Positions 43,130 through 55,330 of a DNA stretch of 64,000 nt are shown piece by piece. The notes beneath the pieces were generated by a model, which made no database searches, was not told the origin of the DNA, and worked only from the letters and a program-made list of their open reading frames with translations. The position numbers and the translations under genes were made by a program. How positions within the stretch are numbered: the stretch's first letter is position 1; the number at the start of each line of letters is the position of its first letter. Source of the DNA: Notamacropus eugenii (lineage: Eukaryota; Chordata; Mammalia; Diprotodontia; Macropodidae); the NCBI RefSeq assembly GCF_028372415.1, contig NC_092872.1:549813205-549877204 (forward strand). The letters run 5' to 3'.

Positions 43130-43640
43130 GGGGTTGTGTGGATAAATGGAACTATGTGAAACAGGTCATTCCCTGATGATGGTGGGTAAGTGAGGTGGTA
43201 CAACCCCTCCCCCAGAAAGGAAGGGCAGTGATCAGGAGCAAGTGAGACAAGGTCTGTAAGGGCCCTGTGTAACTGTTAGGCTACCATACAAATGTGAGCT
43301 GCCATACAAGGACTGACTGGAAGGGCCAAAGAAGACAAGGCTTGAGGATCAGTGTGTAGGAAAATTCATGATCCATGCCTTTCAGGATCTAAAGTGACAC
43401 ATGGAGGAAGGATTACACTTGTCCTGCTTAGACACGGGGCAAAACTAGGGGCAGTGGGTGCAAGTTACAGTAAGAAGGATAACAGTTCGATGTGAGGAAA
43501 AGTTTCCTAATAATAAGAATAGTTAAAGGGTAAAATGGGCTGCTCTGGCAGGCAGTGACTTGTGTGGCAATAGAGAGAGGTCTTCAAAAAGAGGCTAAAC
43601 GACCACTGGTAGACACGGTAGGGGGGAATTCCTGTTAGTT
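43130..43640 (-). repeat. CR1/L3-like LINE 3' end
   Basis: The plus strand shows agttacagtaagaaggataacagttcgatgtgaggaaaagtttcctaataat, gtaaaatgggctgctctggcaggcagtgac, gtcttcaaaaagaggctaaacgaccac. This is the antisense of the CR1/L3 3' end whose sense copy is at 60880-61430. Confidence 0.6.
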
Positions 43641-43659
43641 TGCCAGTCAAATGGCACTG

Positions 43660-44100
43660 TTACTGTGTGGCAGACAGTATGCTAAATGCTGGGGATACAA
43701 AAAAAAGGGCAAAAACAGTATCTGCTCTCAAGGGGATCACAGAATGTGAGAGAAAACATGGGGGTTGGGAAAGAAAACGCAAAGAACCATGTACAAACCA
43801 AAGGCATCAGTTGGATCACATGACTTCTGAGGTCCCTTCCAACTCTGACGTTCTGTAATTGTATTATTATAATTCACTCAGGTCTTATCTCCTCCAAAAT
43901 CTTTAGCTTCTCATTATCTACTGAATAAAGCTCAACCTGCTCTGTCATCCACAACCCTTGCCCCAGCCTACATTCTTAGCTCTCATTTCCTCCCATGTAT
44001 CCTACGCTCCCCTTAGTCACGCTGTCTGCCAAACAATGTGCTCATTTCTCATACCTCAAGTGCTTTATCCATGTTGCTTCCTATGTCTAAATACTAATCT
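43660..44100. repeat. L2-type fragments
   Basis: A minus-strand end (cagtatgctaaatgctggggatacaaaaaaaaggg; ctgctctcaaggggatcac) is followed by a plus-strand 3' coding piece (ctcattatctactgaataaagctcaacctgctctg; ctcaagtgctttatccatg). Confidence 0.5.
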
Positions 44101-44129
44101 CTTAACTTGTCTCCAATTTAAATAAAAGG

Positions 44130-47100
44130 AAGCGCTGATTTTTCTTTTCCTTTTTCAATAAATTTTTATTGATATCTTCTGTTCCTTGTATCACCGTAGT
44201 TTCTCCTATATCCCTCCATGTCTCCCTTTTAGAGCTGTCCCATATGACATAGACTATTTTCAGAGAGAAAAAAAAAAGTCGGCATAACTTCATACCCTGA
44301 GACAGTCTGAAAACATGTCCAATGTATAATAGCTGTGGATCTCCCACCTTCACCAAGGGGTGGGTTGGGGGTGGCATCTCATATCCCTTCATCAGAGTCT
44401 CATTTGATTTTTATAATTTTCTTACATTTACTTTTGATTTTTTTTGGTTTGTCATCCCATTTGTTTTGTTGTAATTAATGTATATATGTATTTTTTGGCT
44501 CTGTTTACTTCACTGCATCAGTTCATACAGAACTTTCTGTGCTTACCTATATATACCACACATATCATTTCTTACAGCACAGTAATATTCCATCACATTC
44601 ATGGACCACGATTTGATTAGCTATTTCCCAATTAATGAGCATCAACTTTATTACCAATTCTTAGCTACCATAAAAAGTGTTGCTATAAATATTTTGGAGT
44701 GTGTGGGGACTTTTTTCTTAATGATGGCTTCCTTGGGGTATATAAGCCCAGTAACAAAAGCCCAGTAACGGAGCCTCCGGTTCAAAGGGCATGGACAATT
44801 TAGTCATTTTTTGCATAGTTCCAAATTATTTTTTTCAAAATGGCTGCGCCATTATACAGTCCCATCAACAATATATCAGCGTGCCTATTTTTCCAAAGCC
44901 CTTCCATTGGGATAACATTGTTGCCATATTTCGTCCTTTTTGTCAATTTTTAGGGTATGAGAAGAAACCTCAAGGTTATTTTGGTTTGCGTTTCTCTCAT
45001 TATTAGTGATTTGGAGCATCTTTTTCATGAGGCTGTGGACATTTTGCAATTTTTTGAGAAGGGTTTATACATATCCTTTGACCATTTATTTACTGGGAAT
45101 AACTATTAGAAAGAGTGCATGAGGGTGTGTGTATGCACATACATATGGGGGAGAGACAGAGAGAGCGTACAGCCTGAATACCAAACCTCTGTTTCTTTTG
45201 TGTTCTCAATTTTATAAGGACATACCTGTGTATAATTATGGCCTGATTTTTATTTTATTTCTTCTGTTTTTGCTGTGATTTCACCCTGATCATCTGCCAT
45301 TTTTTTGATTTTTCTTTAAAAAATTTCAGATTAGCTAAGGATTTATCAGTTTTATTAATCTTTTCAAAGAACCAGTTCTTAGCTTTATTTGTCATTTTTA
45401 AAAATTTTTTTTAAATTTTAATTATTTTTTAATGTTTAACGATTACTGCCATACAATTGAGATTTTATCCCCCCCCACCTACCCCCTACTACCCCCTCCC
45501 TCCCCACGACTGCATACAGTTCTGTATAGGTTCTACATATACTTTCCTACTGAGTACATTTTCACTATAGTCATGCTATGTAGTCGGACTAAAATAAATG
45601 GAAGAAATCATATAACAAATCAAAACATGATACACAAAAACATACACATAACACAAACATGATCCGCTACATTCTGTGAATGACTTCCATATTTCTTTCT
45701 CTGAGTGTTTATTTGTCATTTCTGAGGTGTCTTGTTTCCAATTTATTTCCCTACTTGTTATATCCTCTTCTGCACATATTTTAGAAGTTTTTTTTATTAT
45801 AAAAGTGCATATTCAGTTTATTAATCCTTTTTAATGTATGACTGAATGGAAATGCTTTTCCCTAGTCAATGATTTGACTGATTTAGCTGAATCCCAGAAA
45901 TGCTGGTATGATATTTCATCATGATCATTTTCTTTTCAGTAGTCACTAATTATCTTTATGATTTATTCTTTGATCCACTCATTATTTAAGATTTCACTGT
46001 CAAGTCTCCATTTGGGTCTGCAACTTTTGTTTGTGGTCCCTGAACCAATTTTTACTTTTATTGCATGATTATGGTCTAAAAAGGATATGTTAACTCTTTT
46101 TTGCCTTTTTTAAACTGCCCTAGTATATGCCCAATTTTTGTAAATTCCACGTAGTACAGAGAAATACGTATTTTCTTTTGCTTGTCCCACTTAGAAGATA
46201 CCATAAGTCTTTTAACTCTAGTTGCTCCAGAAATTTGTCCAGTTCCATATTTTCCTCTTTATCTTTCAGTTACATTGATCTATAACAGAGGGATATTATA
46301 GTTTCCTGTTACATCCTATTATGTTCTTCTAGTAGTTCAGATAATATTTTCCTTTATGAATGTGGATAGTAAGGTATTTGGAGATTTAAGTTCATTATAC
46401 CTTAGGTTGCTGCCTATGGTTTCTCTCAGCATAGTACAGCTTCCTTGCTTATGCCTTTTTATTTATTTGAATGTTTTTGCTTTGTCTGATAGCATGATGT
46501 GAAATCCTGCTTTTTTGGATTCACCTGAAGCATAACAAATTTTTTGTGCATGTCTTTGCTTTTTAAATGTGTTTCTCAAAAGCAACCAACTATAGGGTTT
46601 TGATTTTTTATCCATTCTGTCATTATTTTGTGTTTTATTGGAATGTTTAATCAATTTGCTTTTAAAGTTATGCTAAGTTTACGTTTTCCTTCATTTGTCT
46701 CTAAAAACTGTCTAAGTTATGATTTTTTCTCATTTTCTGTTATAAATATAATATCATATTCCTTCAGTTACTTTAATCTTTTAAGGTAGGCCTGTTCCTG
46801 CTGGCTTTTGTTACCTAACCCTTGATTCTTTCTTCTCATTTTTTACCCCCTTCCCTTTAAAATTCTATTAGTTCTTTTTTTCTCTCCCTCTTTTATCTGG
46901 TTATAGGTTTTTTTACTTGTTTTTTTCCTTCCAGCAAAGTATATTCCCTCTTGTTGTTCCCCCTCCCCTGCAAGTCTAATTCATTAAATTTTTAAATTTC
47001 ATTTTTTGTTTTCCTTCTAAAAAGAATTTCTTTCATTCTTTTCATTATCCATCCTATTTTTCTGTTTACTCTAAACTTTCACTCTCTGATTCATAACCCC

Positions 47101-49370
47101 CATAACTGTCTGGTTTCTGTCTTTTCTGTGTATTCTTCCTGCAATCAAAGCTTCCAAGGTATCCCTTCTGTTTTCCTCTTCTAGGTGCTTTATGTCTCTG
47201 CTTTGTAGAGCTGACCCCACAGATTCCCCCTTTCCACTGTGTCTCCCTAAACTAAACTCCTAAACTCCCCAGGGGTTCAAATTCCCCATTCCTAAGACAA
47301 GTAGCCTTTTCAAGGGCCAAAGCCCCTCAAACTCATTCAGTATAAGGTTCTCATCTACGCTCACTGACCATCTCTCTTCACCCAAAGGAGTATTCATCAG
47401 TGGAACCCTTTCCTGTCTTCAAAGTAAGGCCCTCCTCCTCCCCACCCATTCCCCTGCAAGATAATTTCTTTCTGAGATCAGAGAGGTCACCCTTTGCTCA
47501 TCATTAGCTCTTGATTACACCTTGGTACATCACTATCTCCTCTCTATCTCTCCCACTTTTATGTATTCTCCCATGTTGTAATGTAGCATGTGTCCCCCCG
47601 CCCCACCACACACGGAGCACAGACTCCCCTGGAGGTAGGGTGTCACCAGATCCTATCTGTGTTCACCCTCTCCATGTTCTGGTGACCTCTACCAGATTTC
47701 CATCTTGACTCCTGTCTCTTCCCAATCTCTGCTGATCTTGCTACCCTTGCCTATTCTATGTAGTTACTCCTGCATTTCTGCTGTTTGGGATGTTTAAGAA
47801 ACAAACTCTTCAGTTTTGGTCTTTAAAAAATATTTCAAACTCTTCTTTATTATTTAACATTCACCTTTTCTTCTGTCTGGTTAAGCTCAGATTTGCAGGA
47901 TAGGTCAGTCCTGGCTACATCTGAGGTCTGATGCCCTTTGGAACACACGATTCCATTCACTCCTCCCTTTGGTCTTATGTTGTTTGACTATCCTCTCCTT
48001 TGCACTTGAGGGTCTTTCTCCCGATGATTTGCATAAAATGTTGTTTCTGAATTTAACTACACATATGTAGTTGACTATATCTTTCTTTCATTATGGTGCT
48101 GAGGTGTTTGTTCTGTCATGGTTGGGAGAGCTATGGTCCTTACGTTGTCTCCATGCATACTGTTTCTGAGATCAATGTTTCATTTGCAGTAGTGAGTGCA
48201 TTTTCTTTTAGAGTTATTGTTTCTTGCTTTTTCTTCACTTCTCTGTATTTGTGGGACTGATCTCCTGTTCTTTTGTTTCTTTGGTGAGGCTCGCCATTGC
48301 AGATTCTAGTTTTCTATTCTGTTGCTAGTTTCGTTGTGCAGGACATAAATTCTGCTCTCCTAATTCTCATTTCTCTTTTAAATCACTCAGGAACCAGCAT
48401 TGTGGTTCCAAGTTCGCCTCAAATTCCACAGGATCCTCTTTCTCATCAAATGTTGGATCATTTTCCTTTATTCTGCATTATTTATTCATAGATGCCTAAA
48501 CTTGTTTACTAGATCTGGAGGCTATATTTCTTCGTGCTAATGTTTTTCATGCTGATTTCTCTGTTATATGTGTAAAGTTTTTGAGTTTTCTTCCTAAAAT
48601 ATTTGATGCTTTTGGTCTCTATCCTGCCATACTTTCCTTATCACTCACTTCCTGACTCCCTCTCCTCTGACTGTAGCTCCCTAGGGGGTTGAATCTCAAA
48701 ATGTCTCAGCCTTCTCCCATACTGAGCAATTTATGGTTCAACAGCCTTGGTCTCTGCCCTACTAACTTTTGGGTGGTCATAACTAGCCTCAGCTGGGATC
48801 CTGTGCTCTTTCCCTCAGGTTTGGTAGAGTATTGCTTCTACATGCGCAGCGTCTTTGTGTTCTATCCCACTCCTTTGCTTCCTCAGTTTTCTGGGCTGGC
48901 ACCAGCAGTTCAGAGCTCTTTTTATCTGGCACAGGCAGTTCAGTGCTTTGCAGTGCTGGTGCTTCTGGGTTGCTGTGCCCAGCAGGATACTGTTCCCAAA
49001 GGGTTATGCCCATGCTAGCTGTTGAGACCCTAGCAAAGCCTGAGCAAGAGTCTCTACAAAGCTAGAAAGAATGAGGGGGGAATCACTGTGTAGGAATGAA
49101 CTTTCATATAAGCCTATGTTACGTCCTTGGGTCCACTATGGCATTCTTGCTGCCATTAGGATGGGAGGTGAAAAATGAGTGCTGTATGAACTCAGGGTCA
49201 GTGGGCATCAGTTTTTTAAAACATCCTTTTGGATTCTGGATACCCCAGACCATGCAGACAGCTGAAAATGCTTTTCTCTAGTGCATATTTTCTGTTTTGG
49301 AGAGATCTGAGGTCATAAGGAACAGAGAAAATATCTAGTCTGCCATTTTGCTGATCATGTGACCCAGAAC
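44130..49370 (-). mobile_element. L1-type LINE, near full length, decayed
   Basis: Read on the minus strand, the 5' end is near 49370 (catgatcagcaaaatggcagactagatattttc) and a promoter-like 5' region runs to about 48.6 kb. ORF1/ORF2 remnants follow, then the 3' end with A tail near 44150. At 44500-45080 the L1 3' noncoding sequence is clear (ttcatacagaactttctg, cagtaatattccatcac, gatttgattagctatttcccaattaatgagc, ggttcaaagggcatgg, atatcctttgaccattt). At 45290-45400 the antisense of an ORF2 block (LINKTDKSLAN type) is seen. Many stops, no usable frame. It carries a nested insertion at 45398. Confidence 0.7.
45398..45707 (-). mobile_element. 310-bp truncated L1-like 3' end with a perfect 14-bp target-site duplication
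   Basis: The insert is bounded by tttatttgtcattt at 45384-45397 and again at 45708-45721. Its minus strand ends in a G-rich tract (plus ccccccccacctaccccctactacccc) and an A-rich tail (plus ttaaaaattttttttaaattttaatt). The same 3' end appears on the plus strand at 42000-42190. It interrupts the older L1. Confidence 0.85.
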
Positions 49371-49819
49371 CCATTTTTCTAATGCACTTAGTAATATGGC
49401 CAGCTAATTATCTATGCCATTATCCTGCCCCTTCCCTTACTACCACCCCCACCAGAATGTATGCTTTATGAAGAGAGAGAATATAGATATTTAAACTTCA
49501 TACACTTCCTAGAGTTAAGTACAGTGTAGATGCTTAATACATGCCAGTTTATTATAATTACTTCAAAAGTGTTATCGTTTAGTTGGTGTAGGTACCCTGT
49601 ACCATACACTGGCTCCTTAGTAAATCTTATGAGGATCTCTGGTTAAAAATAATTCTATCATCTGTTGGTCAACATTCTGTTGACCAGTCTTTCCAAACTA
49701 AGCTAGGTTACTCCTAAGACAATAGATGACCCACAATCTCCTGCAAGGCCCATACTATTGACTGGATCTACCAAGTTCTTCACTGTTTTGACAAAGGTTT
49801 CCTGAACTCAGGGTAAGAA

Positions 49820-50045
49820 GCTGCAGCATGGTCTAGTGGGAAAGACTGCTGGACTGGGAGTTAAGAGACCTGGGTTCAAATTCCAGTTTAATATTGACTA
49901 GCTGCATGACCTTAGCCAAGTCAAGCAACCTTTTGGAAGCTTAGTTTTCACATCTCTAAAATGGAGATAACAGCATATGAACTATCCACCTCTCAGAGCT
50001 ACTGAGAAAAAAGGTGCTTTGCATCCTTCAAATAACAATATGAGT
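49820..50045 (+). repeat. tRNA-headed or MIR-like SINE
   Basis: agctgcagcatggtctagtgggaaagactgctggactggg and ttcaaattccag form the head, then gctgcatgaccttagccaagtca and acagcatatgaactatccacctctcagagctactgag the core and tail. Confidence 0.7.
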
Positions 50046-50329
50046 TAGAAAGAGGTTTGTGTCAGTCATGTACTGAGTCAGTTGACTGGAAAAGAATAAA
50101 AATGATTATAATAAAATTTCCATAGCACAAGTGATGGCTGCTCCAGCAACAAGTCCTTTATGATATGAGGTTGTGAGCCACAAGATGTGAATGTGATATA
50201 TATGACAGAACACAACCCAGAGAAAATGTGAAGACTTTCTATTCTGGAGAGTCAAGAAATATACAGCATTTCTATTACTGACCATGTGTTATCCAGTCAT
50301 GCAAGGAAACATGGCAAAACAACTAACAG

Positions 50330-50700
50330 CCTCCTATCCCGTACACCACTACCACCAGAGCAGTCCTTCTAAATGTGGCTTTCACCATCTCACTTAACAT
50401 TGCCTACAGCATCAAGTCCAAATCTCTTTATCCTTGAGTGTCCTGGTTTTCAAAGTCCTTCTCACCATGGCTTCGACCTGTTTTTCCCAGTCTTGTTTCT
50501 TCTTTTCCATTACAGGGCCTCCATGCCCCAGCCAGACCAGTCAACCTTCTTTTTCAGAACAAAGCCTTATTATCTTGTCCTGCCTCCAAATTCTTTGCTA
50601 CACTCTTGCTTTTAACATCCATCTGTTCATCCCTTACTGGCTTTTTACCAAGTACTTACTGACTGAGAAACCCTGGTGATCATCTCTGTTTGGTATATAA
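50330..50700 (+). repeat. L2-type LINE 3' region
   Basis: ccttctaaatgtggctttcaccatctcact, catcaagtccaaatctcttt and tttcaaagtccttctcaccatggcttcgacctgtttttcc are the plus-strand L2 3' coding order. A minus-strand L2 end (ttattaagcacttactgcgtgccaggcac) follows at 50976-51060. Confidence 0.55.
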
Positions 50701-51109
50701 ATGTATTTGGGGAAGTTCATTCATCCATGGTTTCATCTCTGTGGTACTTCCTACATTGATACAGGTCTCTACTCCTTTATGTCTCAGTCAGCAGTTTCAT
50801 GAGTTGCTGTGGTTAAAATAATTCATCCTTTGGTGGCCAGCTGTTCAGCGATTAGTCTTTCCACACTTAGCTGGTTCAAGGCTGGCCTCAAAAGCCTTTC
50901 CAGGTTTGCAAGACCTACCAGGGTACTTCACTGATAAGGCCTCTAAGAACCACTGGAGAAGTCAGCACATCAGCAGGCATTTATTAAGCACTTACTGCGT
51001 GCCAGGCACAGGTTTAAGTGCTGGGGATACAGAGAGGCAACTACACTTTGGGGAGGCACTGGGGAAGTAAGGCTTAAAAATACAGACATTACATCACTGC
51101 AGTAGGGCA

Positions 51110-51535
51110 TAATTTGCATTCATAGAATGCTTTAAGATCCAGGATTCTAGTTTTAGTAACTACACTTAATAGTTGTGTGACCTCAGGCAAAATACTCTGA
51201 AAATCATTTTCTGATGTGTTAAATGGGCATAATTATGCCTGACCTTCCTACTTCACCAGGTTGCTTTAAAGATAAAATAGAAAGGAATATGCTTTTAAAA
51301 CTATGAAGTGCTATGTGGGTGGGACCATTCAGAGACCATTTATTCTTACTATTTTTAATATGAACTTAATTTTTTGAGTATTTTTTAAAAAAAATTATGG
51401 TATCAAGCTTTAGAGGTGGCAAGGATATTAGAGGTGAAAACACATCATTTTACAGATAGGGAAACTGAGGTACGAATTGTTAAGTAGCCTGACCAAGATC
51501 ATGCAGATAATCAATAGCTGAAGTTGCCTTAAAAA
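51110..51535. repeat. Two MIR-like SINE pieces
   Basis: A plus-strand copy at 51130-51320 (aatagttgtgtgacctcaggcaaaatac; tcaccaggttgctttaaagat) and a minus-strand copy at 51440-51530 (cattttacagatagggaaactgaggtac; gatcatgcagataatcaatagctgaag). Confidence 0.6.
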
Positions 51536-51711
51536 CATATCCCATCGACAGAATTCCTTTTGTTCATGTGAATATATCCTTCTCAAAGAAGGCTCATGAA
51601 TAAACCAAAGTGCCTCAACATTTTGGAGGGCCCCTGACATTTAGAAGTGGAAATGTAACCAACTATTAAGGAACCTTTCACTGGGCTTTGAGAGAGAACC
51701 ATTATCGTTAC

Positions 51712-51886
51712 CTAGGAGCCGGCTTTTTCTGCATGATTCGACTGGGCGGCTGTGGGGGCAAGGGCGGAGGTGTGGGCTTGGGCTGCGGGGCTGTTGCATG
51801 GGGTGGCTTAGACTGCTGCTGGTTCAAAGCCTCAATCACGCTGGCTGTTTTTGCCACAGGAGGTGGTGGGGTTGCACTCAGGGGAT
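51712..51886 (-). CDS. ASAP2: ASAP2 proline-rich exon
   Basis: Minus strand: acceptor gcccaatag, 175 nt, donor gtaacg. It codes NPLSATPPPPVAKTASVIEA, LNQQQSKPPHATAPQPKPTP, PPLPPQPPSRIMQKKPAP. Human has NPLTPTPPPPVAKTPSVMEA and later PPLPPQPPSRLPQKKPAP. Several PxxP motifs (PPPPVAK, PPLPPQPPSR) are SH3 ligands in the ASAP family. The exon lies after a T run used as a polypyrimidine tract. It is locally GC-rich, and the antisense frame across it is a shadow. Confidence 0.95.
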
Positions 51887-52259
51887 CTATTGGGCAAAAA
51901 AAAAAAAAAAGACAAAAAAAGAGCACAAGAAGTCAGAATTCAGTCTCTGCAGCACTCGCACTTCTTCTCACCTCCACTGTGTCTTGGAAAGGGAAGAATC
52001 TCTTTTTCTCTTCTGCCCTAAGAGATATTTCCTAAAGAGGAAAAACATGCAGTTTTATACAAAAAAAAACATTCAAAGGGAAGGAACAGGGGGGATAGAA
52101 GGCATTTCAACCCAATAAGGAGAACACAATGAGAGTTTACACTAAGTAAGCTTTCTATCAGTTGGTGGCATTTTTTTCTCAGACAGCAGCAGCGCCATTT
52201 AAATTAACAGGTTGTTAGGCCTTCAGTCCAAGAACCAGTGGAAATAGTACTAATGGAAA

Positions 52260-52630
52260 AAAGGAGATCCAGTGCTGTGGCCCTGTTCTTGATTAGATGG
52301 GGGACCTTGGACAAATCAGTCCAACTCTCTGGGCTTCACTTTATTTATTTTTTGAATAAGGAAGATTTAACCTGCCCAATATTCTTCAGAGAAGTATTTC
52401 ACTAATGAAATGAATTAACAGATATGAAACAGATGCTTTTAGAAAAAATAAGTGTTATTTAAATGTACAAGTCTCTCGTCTTTATTTCCTTTCCAAAAGA
52501 GACCTGGGTAAGCAGAAGGCACAATTAATTTTTAAATGGGGACAACAATATTCACATTTCCTGTGTCACAGAGCTGTTGTGTAGAAAGAGCTTTGTAAGA
52601 CTTAGGTGGCTATATAAATGTCAGTTATTA
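52260..52630 (+). repeat. MIR-like SINE pieces
   Basis: gatgggggaccttggacaaatcagtccaactctctgggc and gagctgttgtgtagaaagagctttgtaagacttaggtggctatataaatg match the core and 3' part with other sequence between. Confidence 0.5.
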
Positions 52631-52634
52631 TTAT

Positions 52635-53870
52635 TTAAAATCCTGGGGCTTCTCTGTCATTAAATATGCTTCTAAGAGAGGATGAGAAAATTTCAGTCTG
52701 CCAAGGTGACAAGGCAGGATACATAAGGTGAGGAAAATAACCTAGGATAGGTATTTTATTGAGATAGAGTGAAGGATGAAAAACAGAAATGCTTGGCCTG
52801 CGAGGGGACGCATCGTAGATGTGGCCTCTGTCACAGCCAGCCCACTGAGGACAGGGATAAAGTGACATTGGAGCTCCAGGGTCTGATGCCTGGTATTGAA
52901 CTTCATTCTAAGGTATAGGTTTTCCCCTAATTCTAATGAATGAAGTACATATGTGCTCCAAGGCCCTTTAACCCAGAGCAACATAAAACTTACATTCCCT
53001 AAATGAATTAAGCAAAAAAGTACTGGGGATATTCCTTTCTCCTATAACTGATAAACAATTATAGATGTACTAAGTTCACACAGTTTGCTGAATGGGCCAT
53101 TCCAAACCTTGAAATGAAAACAACTCCAGTCCATATTCAGAATGTCAGGGAAAACACCCGCCTACCATCTTTATTTCAGCAGGAAACAGGGATGTGGGAA
53201 GTTCCAACGACATGGTGGCTGCCAGGGTAAGGAGAGGACGGTGATGGGAAGAGACATAACACACCATACATTATCATACAGGTATTCATTCAGACTGACT
53301 GCACCATAGGGCTGCAGTGTTACTAAAGATCACAAACCATATGAAATGGCCGAAAGAAGGCTGAAGATCGTTATTGTAATTAGAGGGAGGAAATAGCCTT
53401 AACATGCTTTAAAGTACAAAGGAAGAGGGTAAAAATGTGTGTCAGGAATATGATTTTCAAAACAACTACCAGGAAGACCTGGGGCTGGAGAACAGTAAGA
53501 AAATAAGTAATTGGGGTGGGGGGAGGAGAAAGAAAATCTTACTTTTCATATCCTTGATCACTGGAATCAGTATCAACCTTCCCACTCACACTTTATGTCG
53601 CCTCCTGTAATTCCCTCAATGCATCACACAGTACTCTGCACACAACGGGTGACTAATCAATGTTTGCTGAATTATCAAACAAGTGAATGGCATGATTCTG
53701 GGCACAGCAATCAATACACACCAAAAGAACTCATTAAACCCACCTCCCTCATTGTAATCACATATCACACTTTTCTTTGTTAAGTTTGGTTTCCCAGTTT
53801 TTTCCTCTTTCAAGGAGGTGTGTCCCCTGCCACACAGAGTTACTGAGTAGAATGGCAACAGAAGGAAGAA
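52635..53870. other. ASAP2 intron, no recognised gene
   Basis: Short frames on both strands only. An L2-like tail phrase (gtactctgcacacaacgggtgactaatcaatgtttgctgaat) is at 53630-53672. Confidence 0.4.
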
Positions 53871-53882
53871 TGAAAAACGTAC

Positions 53883-54044
53883 TGGTAGATGTCACTCGAA
53901 GAGGGGGCAGCGGTGGATGGATAGCTGGCGGATCTGACGAAGATCGCTGCCTGCTTACACTGTCCACACTTAAAGAATTAGTCTTCCACGAGGTGTTAGC
54001 GGAGGAGGCTGTCTGAGCACCAGTGCCCAGGATGGGAGGCTGAA
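53883..54044 (-). CDS. ASAP2: ASAP2 exon (SVDS.SRQRSSSDPPA, PPLPPLRV)
   Basis: Minus strand: acceptor ggtttag, 162 nt, donor gtacgt. After the G from the previous exon it codes VQPPILGTGAQTASSANTSW, KTNSLSVDSVSRQRSSSDPP, AIHPPLPPLRVTST. Human has VQTASSANTLWKTNSVSVDG GSRQRSSSDPPAVHPPLPPL RVTST. The nine residues PPILGTGAQ between VQ and TASSAN are absent from the human protein as I remember it; the 27-nt insertion keeps the frame. A later AG before ACAGCC would break the frame, so the upstream acceptor is the one that fits. SRQRSSSDPP is a basophilic phosphorylation-type site. Confidence 0.92.
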
Positions 54045-55139
54045 CTAAACCCACACACGAACACACACAGAAACAAAACAAAAAATACCACATTATTGAT
54101 CCTCCCTGCCAAAATGCCATCAGCACTCATGGAGACTGCAGAAGACCTCATGCCCTTGTAAAGCGGTAAGAAACCATCATTCTTCAGGAACAAAAGTTCA
54201 AGGAAACAAGTACAAATCTGCTTCTTGTTTTTTTTTCCCCACATGGGACAGATATGAAACCAAAGATGCTTCAGGGAAAATGCAGAGCTAATTTTCTGGT
54301 TCTTATAACACAGTTTTAAATGCTCCTAGTTTCATTTCTCCAATGGGATGCACTACTCAGAGAGGGCTGGAGATGGAAAAGGCACACTCCACACTTTGTC
54401 TCCTGAGGGGTCCATGGTTCAGGGTTCAGGTCACGAGATAGCTTTCTCCTCTCCAACTGAGCCATTGCCAATTCTTTCTCATACCTGGGGTTTGTATCAT
54501 TTCTAAACAAAGAATGACTTCCTCAGATGGAAGTGGGAAGGAAATACACAGGGTAGAGATCAAAGATTTGTTCAATTCATTCTTAAAATGACATTTATAA
54601 TCAAGTACCTAAGTGTGCACAGCATGGAGCCAGGCATTTTTTGCATGGTGTCCTGAACCCATGGGTCTTAGAGAAAACAAGTAATTTTAAAAATACAACT
54701 AAAAATTTGGAAACTGAAAAGGATAACTATGATAGTGCACTTTAGGATTTCACACTAGAAAGAAGTGTCAGCTCCTGCCATGTAAGCAAGAGGAAGCTGT
54801 AGAAGGTTCCTTGGGCCTCTCTCTATATGTGAAACCTACTGCCATATATGCTCAACTCCCCTTCACCTTTTAACATCTTGTTTTCTGGTTGAACAATTCA
54901 GGTAAAATATGAGCATTCTCTAGGGACAGATTCCAGGAAAGGTTATGGGTTTTATTACAGATGAATACCATGAGAATGTGTGGTGAGTATGAAAATAAAA
55001 TGTGCATTATTTATTACCATAAATTAATTTTAGAGACAGAAATGGTAGCAATAAGAGAAAATGTGGGGGGAACCACAAAACGCAGATGCTCAGGAACTAG
55101 TAAAGTAAAAAAGGGATCATTAAAACTGTTAAAGGTGGT

Positions 55140-55330
55140 TGGACTTGGGGTTAGGAAGAGCTGTGGTTAAATATGACCCCAGAGGCTCTTTAACTAGCAG
55201 GGTAACCATGGGCAAGACATCTGGCTTCCCTTAGTTTTACTTCTCTCATCTGCAAACAGAGAATGATAATAACAGTACAACACACAGATCTAATGACACA
55301 AACACACTTTGCAATCCTTAAATGTCAGAT
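55140..55330 (+). repeat. Degraded tRNA-headed SINE
   Basis: gttggacttggggttaggaagagctgtggttaaatatgacc, gggtaaccatgggcaagacat, ctctcatctgcaaacagagaatgataataacagt. Confidence 0.55.

Noticed and set aside
48689-49065. Three overlapping frames of 74-109 codons
   Set aside because: They lie in the 5' region of the minus-strand L1 and do not match L1 proteins or host genes.
51688-52118. Plus-strand frames of 115 and 106 codons, Gly-rich
   Set aside because: They are the antisense of the proline-rich ASAP2 exon at 51712-51886.
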